Assembly: GCF_002557795.1 (NCBI RefSeq)
Contig: NZ_CP023777.1
Coordinates: 1,814,001-1,878,000, forward strand
DNA: 64,000 nucleotides
Direction of reading: 5' to 3'
Source of the DNA: Chitinophaga caeni
GTDB taxonomy: Bacteria > Bacteroidota > Bacteroidia > Chitinophagales > Chitinophagaceae
In this document: positions 51,528-61,354 of the stretch, piece after piece
How positions within the stretch are numbered: the first letter of the stretch is position 1
Layout of the letters: each line of letters starts with the position of its first letter
Position numbers and translations under genes: made by a program
The notes under the pieces: model-generated
The model's database searches: none
The model's input: only the letters and a program-made list of their open reading frames with translations
What the model was told of the DNA's origin: nothing

Positions 51528-54293
51528 TTATACTACTACATTAATCATCCTGCCTTTCACGTAAATGATCTTTTTAGGTTCTTTTCCATCTAACCATTTC
51601 TGAACAGTTTCATTTTCTAAAGCCAGCTTCTCAATCTCTGCTTGCGAAAGATCCAAAGGTAGCATCATGGTGGTACGGGTTTTACCGTTAATCGATACCG
51701 GGTATTCCTTAGAAGTTTCCACTACATATTTTTCTTCGAAAACAGGATACGGGGCATCGAGAATTGTACTATCATGACCGAGTTGATGCCACAATTCTTC
51801 GCAAACGTGCGGTGCGTATGGTGTCAGCAAAATAAGCAAAGGTTCTAAAATGGCTCTCTTATGGCATTTTAAATCTGTAAGCTCATTAACACAAACCATG
51901 AAGCTACTCACTGCCGTATTGAATGATAAACGTTCGCAATCATCATCAATCTTACGGATTGTTTTATGTAAAGTTTTCAATTCTTCGTTGGTAGGCGCTG
52001 CATCGGTCACTTGCCAACCTTTTTGCTCATCGGCAAATAATCTCCATAGCTTCTTCAAGAAACGGTGAACGCCTTCAATGCCTTTCGTTTCCCAAGGTTT
52101 ACTTTGTTCTAAAGGACCCAGGAACATTTCATACATACGGAAGGTATCTGCACCGAATTTCTCTACCACGGTATCAGGATTTACAGTGTTGAAGAGCCTT
52201 TTACTCATCTTTTCGGTCAGCGATCCGCAGATGTATTTACCATCTTCCAAGATGAATTCTGCTGAGGCATATTCTTCTCTCCAAGCCTTGAAAGCTTCGA
52301 TATCGAGTTCTAATCCATCCACAATATTAACATCCACATACAGTTCCGTAGTGTCATAGCCGGATTTTAAACCCTGCGACACGAACGTATTGGTATTTTT
52401 CACCCTGTAAACTAGCCTGGAGCTTCCGCCGATCATTCCCTGGTTTACTAATTTCTTATACGGCTCGTCGAAACCGATCAAATCTACATCATATAAGAAC
52501 TTCGTCCACATGCGGGAATAAAGCAAGTGACCTACGGCGTGTTCCGTTCCACCGATGTACAAATCAACCTGTCCCCAATAATCAGAAGCTTTTCTATTAC
52601 AGAAAACCTCATTGTTGTGCGGGTCCATATAACGGAGGAAGTACCAGCTACTGCCGGCGTAGCCCGGCATTGTATTCGTTTCACGGATCTCGCCTTCAGC
52701 AAGGTTGACCCATTCTTTTACATTCGACAATGGGCCTTCCCCGTCTTGTCCCGGTTTATAATTTTCAACGTGGGGCAGTTCTACCGGGAGCTGATCTTCC
52801 GGTAAAGGATATGCAAGCCCGTTTTTATAGTAGATAGGGAAAGGCTCACCCCAATACCTTTGGCGGCTGAACCCGGCATCCCTCATTTTATAATTTACCT
52901 GGCGTTTGCCGATGCCCATTTTTTCTATCTCATCATTAATGGCATCCATGGCTTCTTTCATAGGCATGCCCGTGTAAGCACCGCTGTTTGAAAGCACCGC
53001 GTTCTTGGTAGGATTGGCCTCTTCACCGTTAAACGCATCGCCAATGATGTTCGTGATCGGAATATTAAAATGGCGGGCAAAATTAAAATCGCGTTGGTCG
53101 CCGCAAGGCACGGCCATCACGGCGCCAGTTCCATAGCCTGCCAGCACGTATTCAGATATCCAGATAGGAATTTTATTGTTATTAAAAGGGTTGATAGCAT
53201 AAGCCCCGGTAAAGGCGCCGGTAATTTGTTTTACCTCTGCTAAACGCTCTCTCTCGGATCGGCTGGCCACGTATTCTTGATATTTATTTACATCGGCCTG
53301 CTGCTCTGCTGTCGTCAAAGCGGCTACCAGCTCATGTTCGGGAGCTAGTACCATGAAATCCACCCCGAAAATGGTGTCGGGTCTGGTAGTATAAACCGTG
53401 ATTTCTTGGGCCCTGTTTTCAACTTTAAAAGTAACTTCCGCTCCTTGGCTCCTACCGATCCAGTTGCGTTGCATATCCTTCATGGCATCGCTGAAATCGA
53501 TAGTATCTAGCCCTGTCAGCAACCTGTCGGCATATTCGGTGATCCGGAGGAACCATTGGCGCATCTTTTTCTTGACAACCGGGTAGCCACCCCTTTCACT
53601 GACGCCGTTAACTACCTCGTCATTGGCCAGGACCGTTCCCAGTTCTGCACACCAGTTCACTTCTGCATGGGCCAGGTAAGCCAGGCGGTAATGCATCAGC
53701 ACATCCCTTTGCTGCACTTCGTCCATAGCTGACCATTCTGCTGCGGTAAAGCCCAGTTTACGATCGCCGGGACAAACATGGCTTCGGTTGCCTTCTTTTT
53801 CGAATATTTGAATTAATTCGCTGATGGGCATCGCTTTTTGTTCAAGGCGGTTAAACCAGGAATTGAAGAGCTGCAAGAAAATCCATTGTGTCCATTTGTA
53901 GAATGATGGGTCGCTGGTGCGGAATTCGCGGCTCCAGTCGAAGCAAAATCCTATATTATCAAGTTGATTACGGAAAGATTTGATGTTGATATCGGTAGTA
54001 ACAGCCGGGTGTTGGCCTGTTTCCAGGGCGTATTGCTCGGCAGGTAAACCGAAAGCGTCGAAGCCCATGGGGTGCAATACATTAAAACCTTTTAACCTTT
54101 TAAAACGGGCGTAAATGTCGGACGCAATATACCCCAAGGGATGCCCAACATGCAGCCCGGCCCCTGAAGGGTAGGGAAACATGTCTAATACGTAGCACTT
54201 GGGTTTATCGCTGTTGTTATTGACCTTGTAAACCTCTGTTGATTGCCAATGAGCTTGCCATTTTTTCTCAATCGCTCTGAAATTGTATTCCAT
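51528..54293 (-). CDS. leuS: Leucyl-tRNA synthetase
   Basis: The 921-residue class I synthetase has the HIGH-type motif PYPSGAGLHVGHPLGY near 42-57, a CP1 editing domain (TTRPDTIFGVDFMVLAPEH near 303), and the KMSKS-type loop as KMSKRLFNTVNPD near 690, in which the last Ser is Arg. A charged C-terminal domain ends in GRMINVVV. It charges tRNA-Leu and edits mischarged amino acids. The Lys-Met-Ser-Lys part needed for catalysis is intact. Confidence 0.97.
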   Translation of the reverse strand: MEYNFRAIEKKWQAHWQSTEVYKVNNNSDKPKCYVLDMFPYPSGAGLHVGHPLGYIASDIYARFKRLKGFNVLHPMGFDAFGLPAEQYALETGQHPAVTTDINIKSFRNQLDNIGFCFDWSREFRTSDPSFYKWTQWIFLQLFNSWFNRLEQKAMPISELIQIFEKEGNRSHVCPGDRKLGFTAAEWSAMDEVQQRDVLMHYRLAYLAHAEVNWCAELGTVLANDEVVNGVSERGGYPVVKKKMRQWFLRITEYADRLLTGLDTIDFSDAMKDMQRNWIGRSQGAEVTFKVENRAQEITVYTTRPDTIFGVDFMVLAPEHELVAALTTAEQQADVNKYQEYVASRSERERLAEVKQITGAFTGAYAINPFNNNKIPIWISEYVLAGYGTGAVMAVPCGDQRDFNFARHFNIPITNIIGDAFNGEEANPTKNAVLSNSGAYTGMPMKEAMDAINDEIEKMGIGKRQVNYKMRDAGFSRQRYWGEPFPIYYKNGLAYPLPEDQLPVELPHVENYKPGQDGEGPLSNVKEWVNLAEGEIRETNTMPGYAGSSWYFLRYMDPHNNEVFCNRKASDYWGQVDLYIGGTEHAVGHLLYSRMWTKFLYDVDLIGFDEPYKKLVNQGMIGGSSRLVYRVKNTNTFVSQGLKSGYDTTELYVDVNIVDGLELDIEAFKAWREEYASAEFILEDGKYICGSLTEKMSKRLFNTVNPDTVVEKFGADTFRMYEMFLGPLEQSKPWETKGIEGVHRFLKKLWRLFADEQKGWQVTDAAPTNEELKTLHKTIRKIDDDCERLSFNTAVSSFMVCVNELTDLKCHKRAILEPLLILLTPYAPHVCEELWHQLGHDSTILDAPYPVFEEKYVVETSKEYPVSINGKTRTTMMLPLDLSQAEIEKLALENETVQKWLDGKEPKKIIYVKGRMINVVV

Positions 54294-54499
54294 ATATTAT
54301 TTGTTTCTTCCACCAGGGAAGTTTACCTGACGCTAAATCTGAATAATTTAGCAAAAATCGTATAAAATTTTCACCTTCCCATAGGTAGTATGTAAGTACC
54401 TGGATATGTATGAAATAAAAATGTTAAAATATCGTTTGGGAAGGCAAAAGTAAACATAACTACTTATTTTTATTATTTTCGCCCATAAACTAGCGATTA

Positions 54500-55372
54500 A
54501 TGGCTCAACCCGGAAAATCATCAGCAAAAAGATCGAAACCTACATATATTTACTCCATCTTGGGAACCGCCCTGGTGCTATTCCTTTTAGGCATCTTGGG
54601 GCTGATCGTGATCCATGCAAAACAATTGAGCGATTATTTCAAGGAAAGCGTGGAGTTGCAGGTTATCCTGAGAGATACGGCGGAAGAAAATGACGCCCTT
54701 GCCTTGCGGGATTCAATAGCTGCGGCACCCTTTGCCAAATCAGCGGAATATGTGAGTAAAGCACAAGCTGCTGAAACGATGAAGAAGGAGATGAATGAAG
54801 ATTTTGAATCATTATTGGGTTATAATCCGCTATATGCTAGTATTGTTCTGATTCCGAAGGCGCAATATGTAGAGCAGGATAGCTTGAAAGTGATCGAAGA
54901 AACTTTACAACGGTATAGCAATGTGCGGGAAGTGTACTACCAACGGACCGTTGTTAATTCTGTCATCGATAATATGAAACGCATCGGCTTGGTGATCTTG
55001 GTTTTAAGTGCATTAATGGCCGTGGTAGTAATAGTATTGATTGATAATACGATAAAGCTGGCCATGTTCTCCAACCGTTTCCTGATCAAGAACATGCAAA
55101 TGGTTGGGGCAACGAGATGGTTTATCGTGAAACCTTTTGACATCAGGAGTTTGATAAATGGGGCTATCAGCGGAATATTAGCTATCTTAGGTTTAATTGT
55201 TTTAATGTATTTTGCAGACAAGCAATTACCCGGGTTAGCAAACCTCAGAAGTTATTTCCTGATAGGCTTGCTTTTTGTCGGGGTCGTGTTGATCGGGATG
55301 GGGATTTCACTTTTCAGCGCCCACCGCGCCGTAATGAAATACCTGAAGATGAAATTAGACGATTTGTATTAA
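54500..55372 (+). CDS. ftsX: Cell division protein FtsX-like permease
   Basis: The 290-residue protein has four membrane helices (about 20-40, 165-190, 225-245 and 255-275) and an extracytoplasmic domain between helices 1 and 2 (DYFKESVELQVILRDTAEENDALAL). The last three helices carry the MacB/FtsX permease pattern (IKNMQMVGATRWFIVKPF). FtsX with FtsE controls peptidoglycan hydrolases at the septum. ftsE is not adjacent, which is common in Bacteroidota. Confidence 0.9.
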   Translation: MAQPGKSSAKRSKPTYIYSILGTALVLFLLGILGLIVIHAKQLSDYFKESVELQVILRDTAEENDALALRDSIAAAPFAKSAEYVSKAQAAETMKKEMNEDFESLLGYNPLYASIVLIPKAQYVEQDSLKVIEETLQRYSNVREVYYQRTVVNSVIDNMKRIGLVILVLSALMAVVVIVLIDNTIKLAMFSNRFLIKNMQMVGATRWFIVKPFDIRSLINGAISGILAILGLIVLMYFADKQLPGLANLRSYFLIGLLFVGVVLIGMGISLFSAHRAVMKYLKMKLDDLY

Positions 55373-55419
55373 AATATTGATTTATATAATAGTATAAATA
55401 AATTTTTATAGCATATTTT

Positions 55420-55680
55420 ATGGCTAAAGAAGTAAAACAAGTATCGGAAGAAAGTGGTGGATTATTTCACAAGGACAATTACGTATTAGTGATTATAGGG
55501 GTAGTCATCATTATTATCGGGTTTTTATTAATGATGGGAGGCGAAAGTCCTGATCCTAACCATTTCAGTATGGATGATGTGTATAGCGCCCGCAGGATCA
55601 CCTGGGCGCCGCTGACGATTTTAATTGGCCTGGGAATCGAAGCCTACGCCATTATGCGTAAGCCTAAAAACAAGGCATAG
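55420..55680 (+). CDS. DUF3098 small membrane protein
   Basis: The 86-residue protein has two membrane helices (about 27-44 and 62-78) and the family-typical linker GGESPDPNHFSMDDVYSARRITWAP. It lies 47 bp after ftsX and ahead of uppP; this ftsX-DUF3098-uppP order is conserved in Bacteroidota as far as I recall, pointing to cell-wall biology. No biochemical function is known to me. Confidence 0.88.
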   Translation: MAKEVKQVSEESGGLFHKDNYVLVIIGVVIIIIGFLLMMGGESPDPNHFSMDDVYSARRITWAPLTILIGLGIEAYAIMRKPKNKA

Positions 55681-55711
55681 TATATAATCCTTTATGATAA
55701 AATATTTTTAG

Positions 55712-55738
55712 AAAAGCGATGCCATCACATCGCTTTTT
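55712..55738 (+). terminator. Intrinsic terminator after the DUF3098 gene
   Basis: The arms AAAAGCGATG and CATCGCTTTTT around a 6-base loop lie 31 bp after the stop codon and separate the ftsX unit from uppP. Confidence 0.83.
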
Positions 55739-55788
55739 CTTTCTTACCTATTTACCAGCTTTCCATTCAGTAGATAATCAATAGCAAC

Positions 55789-56583
55789 ATGAATATATTT
55801 GAAGCCATCATCTTGGCGATAGTAGAAGGTTTAACGGAGTTCTTGCCGGTGTCGTCAACAGGCCATATGATCATCGTGAGCAGTTTGTTAGGAATTAATG
55901 AAGATGAGTTTACCAAGATGTTCGAGGTATGTATTCAACTAGGTGCTATCCTGGCGGTTGTAGTATTGTACTGGAGGAAATTTTTCAACTTTAAAAATTG
56001 GAAGTTCTACTTTAAACTGTTTTTAGCCGTTATCCCGGCTTTAATATTGGGATACCTGTTTGCAGATAAAATTGATGCATTGCTGGAAAGTCCTACCACG
56101 GTGGCCGTTTCACTTATTTTGGGTGGGATCGTGTTATTGTTCGTGGATAAGTGGTTCAATAATCCTGTTGTTGATACCGAAGAAAAGATCAATTATTTCC
56201 AAGCGATTAGGATTGGTTTTTATCAATGTATAGCGATGATTCCCGGTGTGAGCCGCAGTGCAGCCAGTATTATAGGTGGTATGCAGCAGAAGTTAACCCG
56301 TAAAGTAGCCGCGGAATTTTCCTTTTTCTTAGCTGTGCCGACGATGGCCGCCGCAACCGGTTATAAACTGTTGAAACATCATGATCTGATCATGAATAAC
56401 TCCGAAAACATGAAACTATTCATTATCGGGAATGTCGTGGCATTTATAGTGGCTATGTTCGCGATCAAGTTTTTTATCAGCGCATTACAGAAATATGGAT
56501 TCAAGATGTGGGGATATTATAGGATTATTGTCGGGGTGGTGATTTTGGCAGCCATATTTATGAATTGGAATTTGAGCGTGTAG
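55789..56583 (+). CDS. uppP: Undecaprenyl-diphosphatase
   Basis: The 264-residue protein has about eight membrane helices and the BacA/UppP active-site signatures: [16 protein letters not shown] (residues 13-28) and [14 protein letters not shown] near 157. It dephosphorylates undecaprenyl diphosphate to recycle the lipid carrier of peptidoglycan and O-antigen. Length and motifs match the family. Confidence 0.95.
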   Translation: MNIFEAIILAIVEGLTEFLPVSSTGHMIIVSSLLGINEDEFTKMFEVCIQLGAILAVVVLYWRKFFNFKNWKFYFKLFLAVIPALILGYLFADKIDALLESPTTVAVSLILGGIVLLFVDKWFNNPVVDTEEKINYFQAIRIGFYQCIAMIPGVSRSAASIIGGMQQKLTRKVAAEFSFFLAVPTMAAATGYKLLKHHDLIMNNSENMKLFIIGNVVAFIVAMFAIKFFISALQKYGFKMWGYYRIIVGVVILAAIFMNWNLSV

Positions 56584-56619
56584 GGGAAATAGTTATTCAT
56601 AATAGAGGAGTAGAATATT

Positions 56620-56970
56620 TTATTTCATGATTGTTTCTATTAAGGTTGATTTATTTTTTACGTTGTCTATTCTATCGAAAAATGAAATAGGACCCGGATT
56701 AATCCAGCTAATAAGCTTATAGATGTTATCATAAGTTTCTATACATCTGAACCCATAAAACCATTTTTCTGATTAATGATCCAATCTTGATCTCTAAAAT
56801 GTTCAATTAAAACTATATTCAAACTATTTCTGAATACTACTTCAAATTGACTAAGCAAGGGATGAAATGCTTGGCTTAACCTAATATTTGCATAGTATAA
56901 CCTCTTCGCTTGCGCGCAATAATTAGTTGATCAAATATCTTTTGTACCTGGGTTTTGATAAATAACTATT
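56620..56970 (-). pseudogene. Decayed Abi-like (abortive infection family) gene
   Basis: No intact frame exists, but the minus strand encodes three matching pieces. From 56965 one frame gives YLSKPRYKRYLI, then a stop. From about 56925 another gives CAQAKRLYYANIRLSQAFHP, LLSQFEVVFRNSLNIVL and IEHFRDQDWIINQKNGFM, then a stop. From about 56750 a third gives CIETYDNIYKLISWINPG and ends in a stop at 56620. The first two pieces read like the start of Abi-type proteins (SkpRYxrYL, then AkxLYxxNxxLsqaFhPlL, then EVxxRN). About half of a normal 250-300 residue gene is missing. Confidence 0.6.
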
Positions 56971-57250
56971 CCTTAATGATATCCAATGATATCCGCATGA
57001 TTGCTTTTAAGCTAATTTTCGTACCTTCTTTGCGTAGACTTGGTAAAGCCTCTTTCTTTATGAAACGTAACCAAGTAAAGATATGAAAAGGGTTCTTGTA
57101 GAACCCTATTTTATTTTGGGAATAATTACTTATTTTAACTCTAAGTTGCTTATTTAATATTATTTATACATAAATAATATTTTATATTATATCCGCTTCT
57201 TTAAAACCTGGCATCTTAAAATTAATTCGATTGATATTGTAAATATTGGA
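56971..57250. other. Intergenic region downstream of ald, with a small hairpin
   Basis: No gene is seen. A short tandem repeat of AATGATATCC occurs around 56975-56995. A hairpin GGGTTCT/AGAACCC (57090-57106) followed by TATTTTATTTT could end a plus-strand transcript. The last 100 bp before ald is about 85 percent A/T. There is no long run resembling an RNA gene. Confidence 0.5.
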
Positions 57251-58468
57251 TTAACCTTTCACCGCTAACAACAACTCCAAATCCGTGTATTTCAATTTGA
57301 ATTTTTCGCTTAAATGATAGTTGGTAAGCGCGCCTTTATACAGGTAGATCCCGTTGCGAACGCCTCTTTTTATCCAAACTAAATTCTCGAATCCACCGTC
57401 GTCTGCTGCTTCCAATAATAATGGCGTCAAAACATTGCTAATCGCCTGCGAGGCAGTGCCGGCAAATCCTGAAGGTATGTTTGGTACGCAATAATGGACC
57501 ACGTCGTACTTCTTGAAAACCGGGTTTTCATGCGTGGTCACTTCGGATGTTTCAAAACAACCCCCGCGATCAATGCTCACGTCTAAAATTACGGAACCGG
57601 CTTTCATATTACTCACCATCGCCTCCGTCACAACGATCGGCGTACGACCGTTTTGTGAAGACAGCGCCCCCACAACTACATCTGCATTGCTAAGCTGCTC
57701 TGCAAGTACTTTAGGTTGGATAACCGAGGTGAATAAACGCACCCCGATATTATTTTGCAACCTTTTCAATTTATAAATATTATTATCAAATATTTTTACA
57801 CTGGAACCAAGCGCAATAGCGGCCCTGGCGGCAAATTCACCTACTATCCCGGCCCCGATGATTACTACCTTGGTTGGAGGAATCCCGGTAATGCCTCCGA
57901 GTAAAATACCTTTACCCTTGTTGCTATTACTCAAATACTGTCCTGCAATCAACATCACCGCGCTACCTGCTATTTCGCTCATCGCCCGGACGATAGGGTA
58001 AGTACCGGCATCGTCCTTCAAATTTTCAAAAGATAGCAGCGTGATGCGCTTTTCCATCATCTTTTGAACCTGGTGTGCCTTTAAAACCGACAAGTGAATG
58101 GGTGAGATAACGATCTGGTGCGGATGTAATAGTTCGATCTCCTCATCTGTTAACGGGGCAGATTTGACGATGATCTCGGCTTTGAAAACATCTTTCTTGT
58201 CATATAAAATCTCTGCTCCGGCTTCCGAATAATCGGTATCGTAAAAGTGGGAACCGTCTCCGGCTTTATGTTCCACGGCAATATGATGACCATTATTTGT
58301 CAGGATACTGACAGCATCGGGAGTCAACGCGATACGATTTTCTTGGAATGACTGTTCTTTTGGAATCCCTATGAACAAACGGGTGTTTTTCTGTGGAATA
58401 TCTAGTGTTTCTTCCAGTGGCGCGTATGTAAATCCAGCAGTCACTACAGGTTTTTGCCTTTGATCCAT
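57251..58468 (-). CDS. ald: Alanine dehydrogenase
   Basis: The 405-residue protein matches alanine dehydrogenase from residue 30 on: IGIPKEQSFQENRIALTPDAV (substrate-binding Arg/Lys region), GDGSHFYDTDYSEAG, NAD-binding VVIIGAGIVGEFAARAA near 200, and ILDVSIDRGGCFETS. A 29-residue N-terminal extension precedes the usual start. It interconverts alanine and pyruvate with NAD. A -7 element lies inside the 3' end of tsaE (58507-58514), so the gene has its own promoter. Confidence 0.93.
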   Translation of the reverse strand: MDQRQKPVVTAGFTYAPLEETLDIPQKNTRLFIGIPKEQSFQENRIALTPDAVSILTNNGHHIAVEHKAGDGSHFYDTDYSEAGAEILYDKKDVFKAEIIVKSAPLTDEEIELLHPHQIVISPIHLSVLKAHQVQKMMEKRITLLSFENLKDDAGTYPIVRAMSEIAGSAVMLIAGQYLSNSNKGKGILLGGITGIPPTKVVIIGAGIVGEFAARAAIALGSSVKIFDNNIYKLKRLQNNIGVRLFTSVIQPKVLAEQLSNADVVVGALSSQNGRTPIVVTEAMVSNMKAGSVILDVSIDRGGCFETSEVTTHENPVFKKYDVVHYCVPNIPSGFAGTASQAISNVLTPLLLEAADDGGFENLVWIKRGVRNGIYLYKGALTNYHLSEKFKLKYTDLELLLAVKG

Positions 58469-58494
58469 AACAGTTTATTGGATTTATCGATGTA

Positions 58495-58944
58495 TTACAT
58501 ATTTTTCAAAGATACGCTATTTGTAGCCGCTTTCAACCGCCTTTTTTGGTCGGGTAGCGCCTCCAGGTATAAATGGATGGTTTCAGAAGGCAGTAGCTCT
58601 TCCACTACATCAGGCCATTCTACGAAACAAATAGACCCGGAATAGAGGGTGTCTTCCACCCCGGCATCCATCGCTTCCTGGAAGTTTCGGAGGCGGTACA
58701 GGTCTAAATGGAACAGGGATTGATCTTTACCATTATCATCCTTGAAAATATATTCATTAATAATAGAAAATGTGGGACTTCCCGTATTGTCTTGCACCCC
58801 TTTGGCGGCGCAAAGTGCCTTCACCAGGGTTGTTTTCCCGGCGCCCATTTTGCCATGTAGAGCAAATACCTGCTGTCCCGGCATTTCTTGCCAGAATTTG
58901 CCGGCTATGGCATCGATTTCTTCTAATAAAAATATGAATTCCAT
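58495..58944 (-). CDS. tsaE: tRNA threonylcarbamoyladenosine biosynthesis ATPase TsaE
   Basis: The 149-residue protein has Walker A GKMGAGKTTLVKAL near 31-44, the switch SPTFSIINEY, and the HLDLYRL and CFVEWPD motifs of TsaE. It works with TsaB, TsaC and TsaD to make t6A37 on ANN-decoding tRNAs. The predicted -7 element (58949-58956) lies only 5 bp before the start codon, so the transcript may have almost no leader. Confidence 0.95.
   Translation of the reverse strand: MEFIFLLEEIDAIAGKFWQEMPGQQVFALHGKMGAGKTTLVKALCAAKGVQDNTGSPTFSIINEYIFKDDNGKDQSLFHLDLYRLRNFQEAMDAGVEDTLYSGSICFVEWPDVVEELLPSETIHLYLEALPDQKRRLKAATNSVSLKNM
58507..58514 (-). promoter_or_regulatory. -7 promoter element of ald, inside tsaE
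   Basis: The minus strand reads TATCTTTG, a full match, within the last codons of tsaE and 39 bp upstream of ald. Confidence 0.5.
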
Positions 58945-58948
58945 ATGT

Positions 58949-58956
58949 CAAAATTA
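58949..58956 (-). promoter_or_regulatory. -7 promoter element of tsaE
   Basis: The minus strand reads TAATTTTG, a full match. Its distance to the start codon predicts a leaderless or near-leaderless mRNA. Confidence 0.5.
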
Positions 58957-58982
58957 GCAATCTAGTTGCATTAATAAATCTG

Positions 58983-59010
58983 TTGCTCTAAAAAGCAATT
59001 AATAATTTTG
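58983..59010 (+). promoter_or_regulatory. Promoter of copA
   Basis: TTG (58983-58985), a 17-bp spacer and TAATTTTG (59003-59010) form a complete -33/-7 pair. Transcription would start near 59016, leaving both candidate starts of copA available. Confidence 0.6.
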
Positions 59011-59123
59011 TATAAGGGTTGGCAATAACTAGCCCGGGAGGAATAAAATAGTTGCCGCACCTTAAAGACCCATCCGCCGCCGGGCTGCCAATTGAATTAT
59101 CTTACTATACAGGAATCAAAAGT

Positions 59124-61235
59124 ATGGAAACGATTAGTTGTAAAGTAAAGGGAATGAATTGCTCAAGTTGCGCATTAACCATCTCTAAATATTTGGAAAA
59201 AAAGGGGATGCAAGATGTAAACCTGAGCTTTGCTACGGAAGAATTGAGTTTTACCCTTCCCAATGGCGATGAAACCCCGTCGCAAATCTTGGAAGGGATC
59301 AATGACCTGGGCTATGAAGTGATATTGCCCGGAGAGGAACAACAACAGGTACCTTTTTATAAAGAACTCCGATTTAAGTTTTATTGCTGCCTGGTTTTTA
59401 CGTTGCCGCTATTGTTGCATATGTGGGTAAACTGGCCCTGGTTGCATAACCCCTATGTTCAGTTGGCGCTTGCCACTCCTGTTTTTATCGTTGGTATGTT
59501 TCATTTCGGCACCAGCGCTTTCCGTAGTTTAAAGAACGGCACCGCTAATATGGATGTGCTCATCACCATCGGGGCCATCGCGGCTTATGGGTATAGTTTA
59601 ACCGGGACTTTGCGTCACCTGGGTGAAAATTATTTGTTTTATGAAACCGCTGCTGCTATAATTACCTTGGTTTTCCTCGGAAACCTCCTGGAAGAACGCT
59701 CTGTTAAACAAACTACTACCGCCATTAGTGAACTTGCCAAGATGCAGGTGACCACGGCAAAAAAGTTGGATAGCCACGCTCCCGGGGAAGAGGAACATGT
59801 TCATGAAGTAGATAACCGTCACCTTAAAGTTGGAGATAGGGTATTGGTCAATACCGGCGACAAAATCCCGATGGACGGGACCATTTATTGGGGAGATGCG
59901 TTGGTCAATGAGTCGATGATAACCGGGGAAAGCCAGCCCGTATCCAAAAAAGGAAAGGACAAAGTAATCGGCGGAACGATCCTGGAAGATGGCAACATCA
60001 AAATGTACATAACCGCCACCGGGAAAGATACGGTGCTTTCTTATATTATCGAGTTGGTAAAACAGGCGCAAGGTAATAAACCGCCGATGCAAAGGTTGGC
60101 CGATAAGATCAGCAGCATTTTTGTGCCGGTAGTGCTGGGTATTTCTTTGTTGACTTTTATTGGTTGGTATTTTATTGCAGGTGTAGCTGTTTCTAATGCT
60201 ATCATGCACAGTGTAGCTGTTTTGGTAATTGCCTGCCCCTGTGCTATGGGCCTGGCTACACCTGCGGCGGTGATGGTAGGTTTGGGTCGCGCTGCTAAGA
60301 ACGGGATCCTAATCAAAGGCGGGCATACGCTGGAAGAATTCAAGAACATACGGCAAGTAATATTTGATAAAACGGGCACGCTTACCACCGGGAAATTAAG
60401 TATAGGGGATATGTATTTCGAGGGGATGGATGAACAGGCGTTCAGATCTATCATCTTCAGCTTGGAAAAATATTCATCGCACCCAATTGCCAAGTCCATT
60501 ACTCAAATTTGGCAAGGAACGCCCACTATCACGCTAAAGCAAGTAAGGGAACAGAAAGGCATCGGGATGTTAGGAAAAGACGAAGCTGGAAATCAATGGC
60601 AACTAGGCTCATATAAAATAGCGCAACATCTGACCGGCGATGATAGCCATGAAGTATACTTATTAAAGAATGATGCATGGGTAGGGTGGCTTAATTTTAA
60701 AGATGAACTGAGACCAGGAGCGAGAAATGCAGTCAGCGCGCTCAAAGCCCAAGGCATTGAACCGATCTTACTGAGCGGCGATACAAAGCGTAAATGTCAA
60801 GAACTGGCTACAAAATTGGGCATTGAAAAAGTATATTCGGAACATAGCCCGGCTGAAAAACTGCAAAAAGTAAACGAAATCATGGCGTTGGCCCCGACAG
60901 CCATGGTTGGCGATGGTATCAACGATGCCCCTGCATTGTCGAAAGCCAGTATTGGTATTTCTTTGAGTGATGCCACCCAAGTGGCCATGCAAAGTGCCAA
61001 CGTGGTACTTCTAAAAAATGATTTAGCATCTTTACCCCTTGCCATGGGATTAGGGAAACATACTTACTTAACCATTAAGCAAAACTTGTTTTGGGCCTTC
61101 TCTTACAATGTAGTGGCCATACCGGTAGCAGCCCTCGGTTTCCTGAACCCAATATTGGGTGCAGCAGTAATGGCGGTATCAGATATTGTGCTAGCTATTA
61201 ACTCCATCCGCTTACGCTATAAAAAAGTAATATGA
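59124..61235 (+). CDS. copA: Copper-type P1B ATPase
   Basis: The ATG at 59124 gives 703 residues; an in-frame TTG at 59052 would add 24 poorly conserved residues. One heavy-metal domain (GMNCSSC, residues 12-18) precedes eight membrane helices. The ion-binding CPC is in IACPCAMGLATP, phosphorylation site DKTGT, actuator TGES, nucleotide-domain SSHPIA and hinge MVGDGINDAPAL. Helix 8 reads MAVSDIVLAINS, where Cu-ATPases usually have MxxSS. It exports Cu(I) from the cytoplasm; specificity is inferred from CPC plus the family motifs. Confidence 0.92.
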   Translation: METISCKVKGMNCSSCALTISKYLEKKGMQDVNLSFATEELSFTLPNGDETPSQILEGINDLGYEVILPGEEQQQVPFYKELRFKFYCCLVFTLPLLLHMWVNWPWLHNPYVQLALATPVFIVGMFHFGTSAFRSLKNGTANMDVLITIGAIAAYGYSLTGTLRHLGENYLFYETAAAIITLVFLGNLLEERSVKQTTTAISELAKMQVTTAKKLDSHAPGEEEHVHEVDNRHLKVGDRVLVNTGDKIPMDGTIYWGDALVNESMITGESQPVSKKGKDKVIGGTILEDGNIKMYITATGKDTVLSYIIELVKQAQGNKPPMQRLADKISSIFVPVVLGISLLTFIGWYFIAGVAVSNAIMHSVAVLVIACPCAMGLATPAAVMVGLGRAAKNGILIKGGHTLEEFKNIRQVIFDKTGTLTTGKLSIGDMYFEGMDEQAFRSIIFSLEKYSSHPIAKSITQIWQGTPTITLKQVREQKGIGMLGKDEAGNQWQLGSYKIAQHLTGDDSHEVYLLKNDAWVGWLNFKDELRPGARNAVSALKAQGIEPILLSGDTKRKCQELATKLGIEKVYSEHSPAEKLQKVNEIMALAPTAMVGDGINDAPALSKASIGISLSDATQVAMQSANVVLLKNDLASLPLAMGLGKHTYLTIKQNLFWAFSYNVVAIPVAALGFLNPILGAAVMAVSDIVLAINSIRLRYKKVI

Positions 61236-61354
61236 GCGTAAGAACTGATAAAAAGGCGCATACAGACGAATCCAAAAAATAAAAAAGAATACGTGTCATC
61301 CGAAAATCCTTATAAATCCGTGAACATACGGGGCATATTATTATCTTCACCTTC

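Noticed and set aside
56584..57250. A small RNA gene in the uppP-ald gap
   Set aside because: Most of the gap is explained by the decayed Abi-like gene; the remaining hairpin at 57090 has no matching upstream promoter.
59598..60209. Minus-strand 203-residue frame opposite copA
   Set aside because: It lies wholly within a clearly coding P-type ATPase and its translation has no recognisable features.
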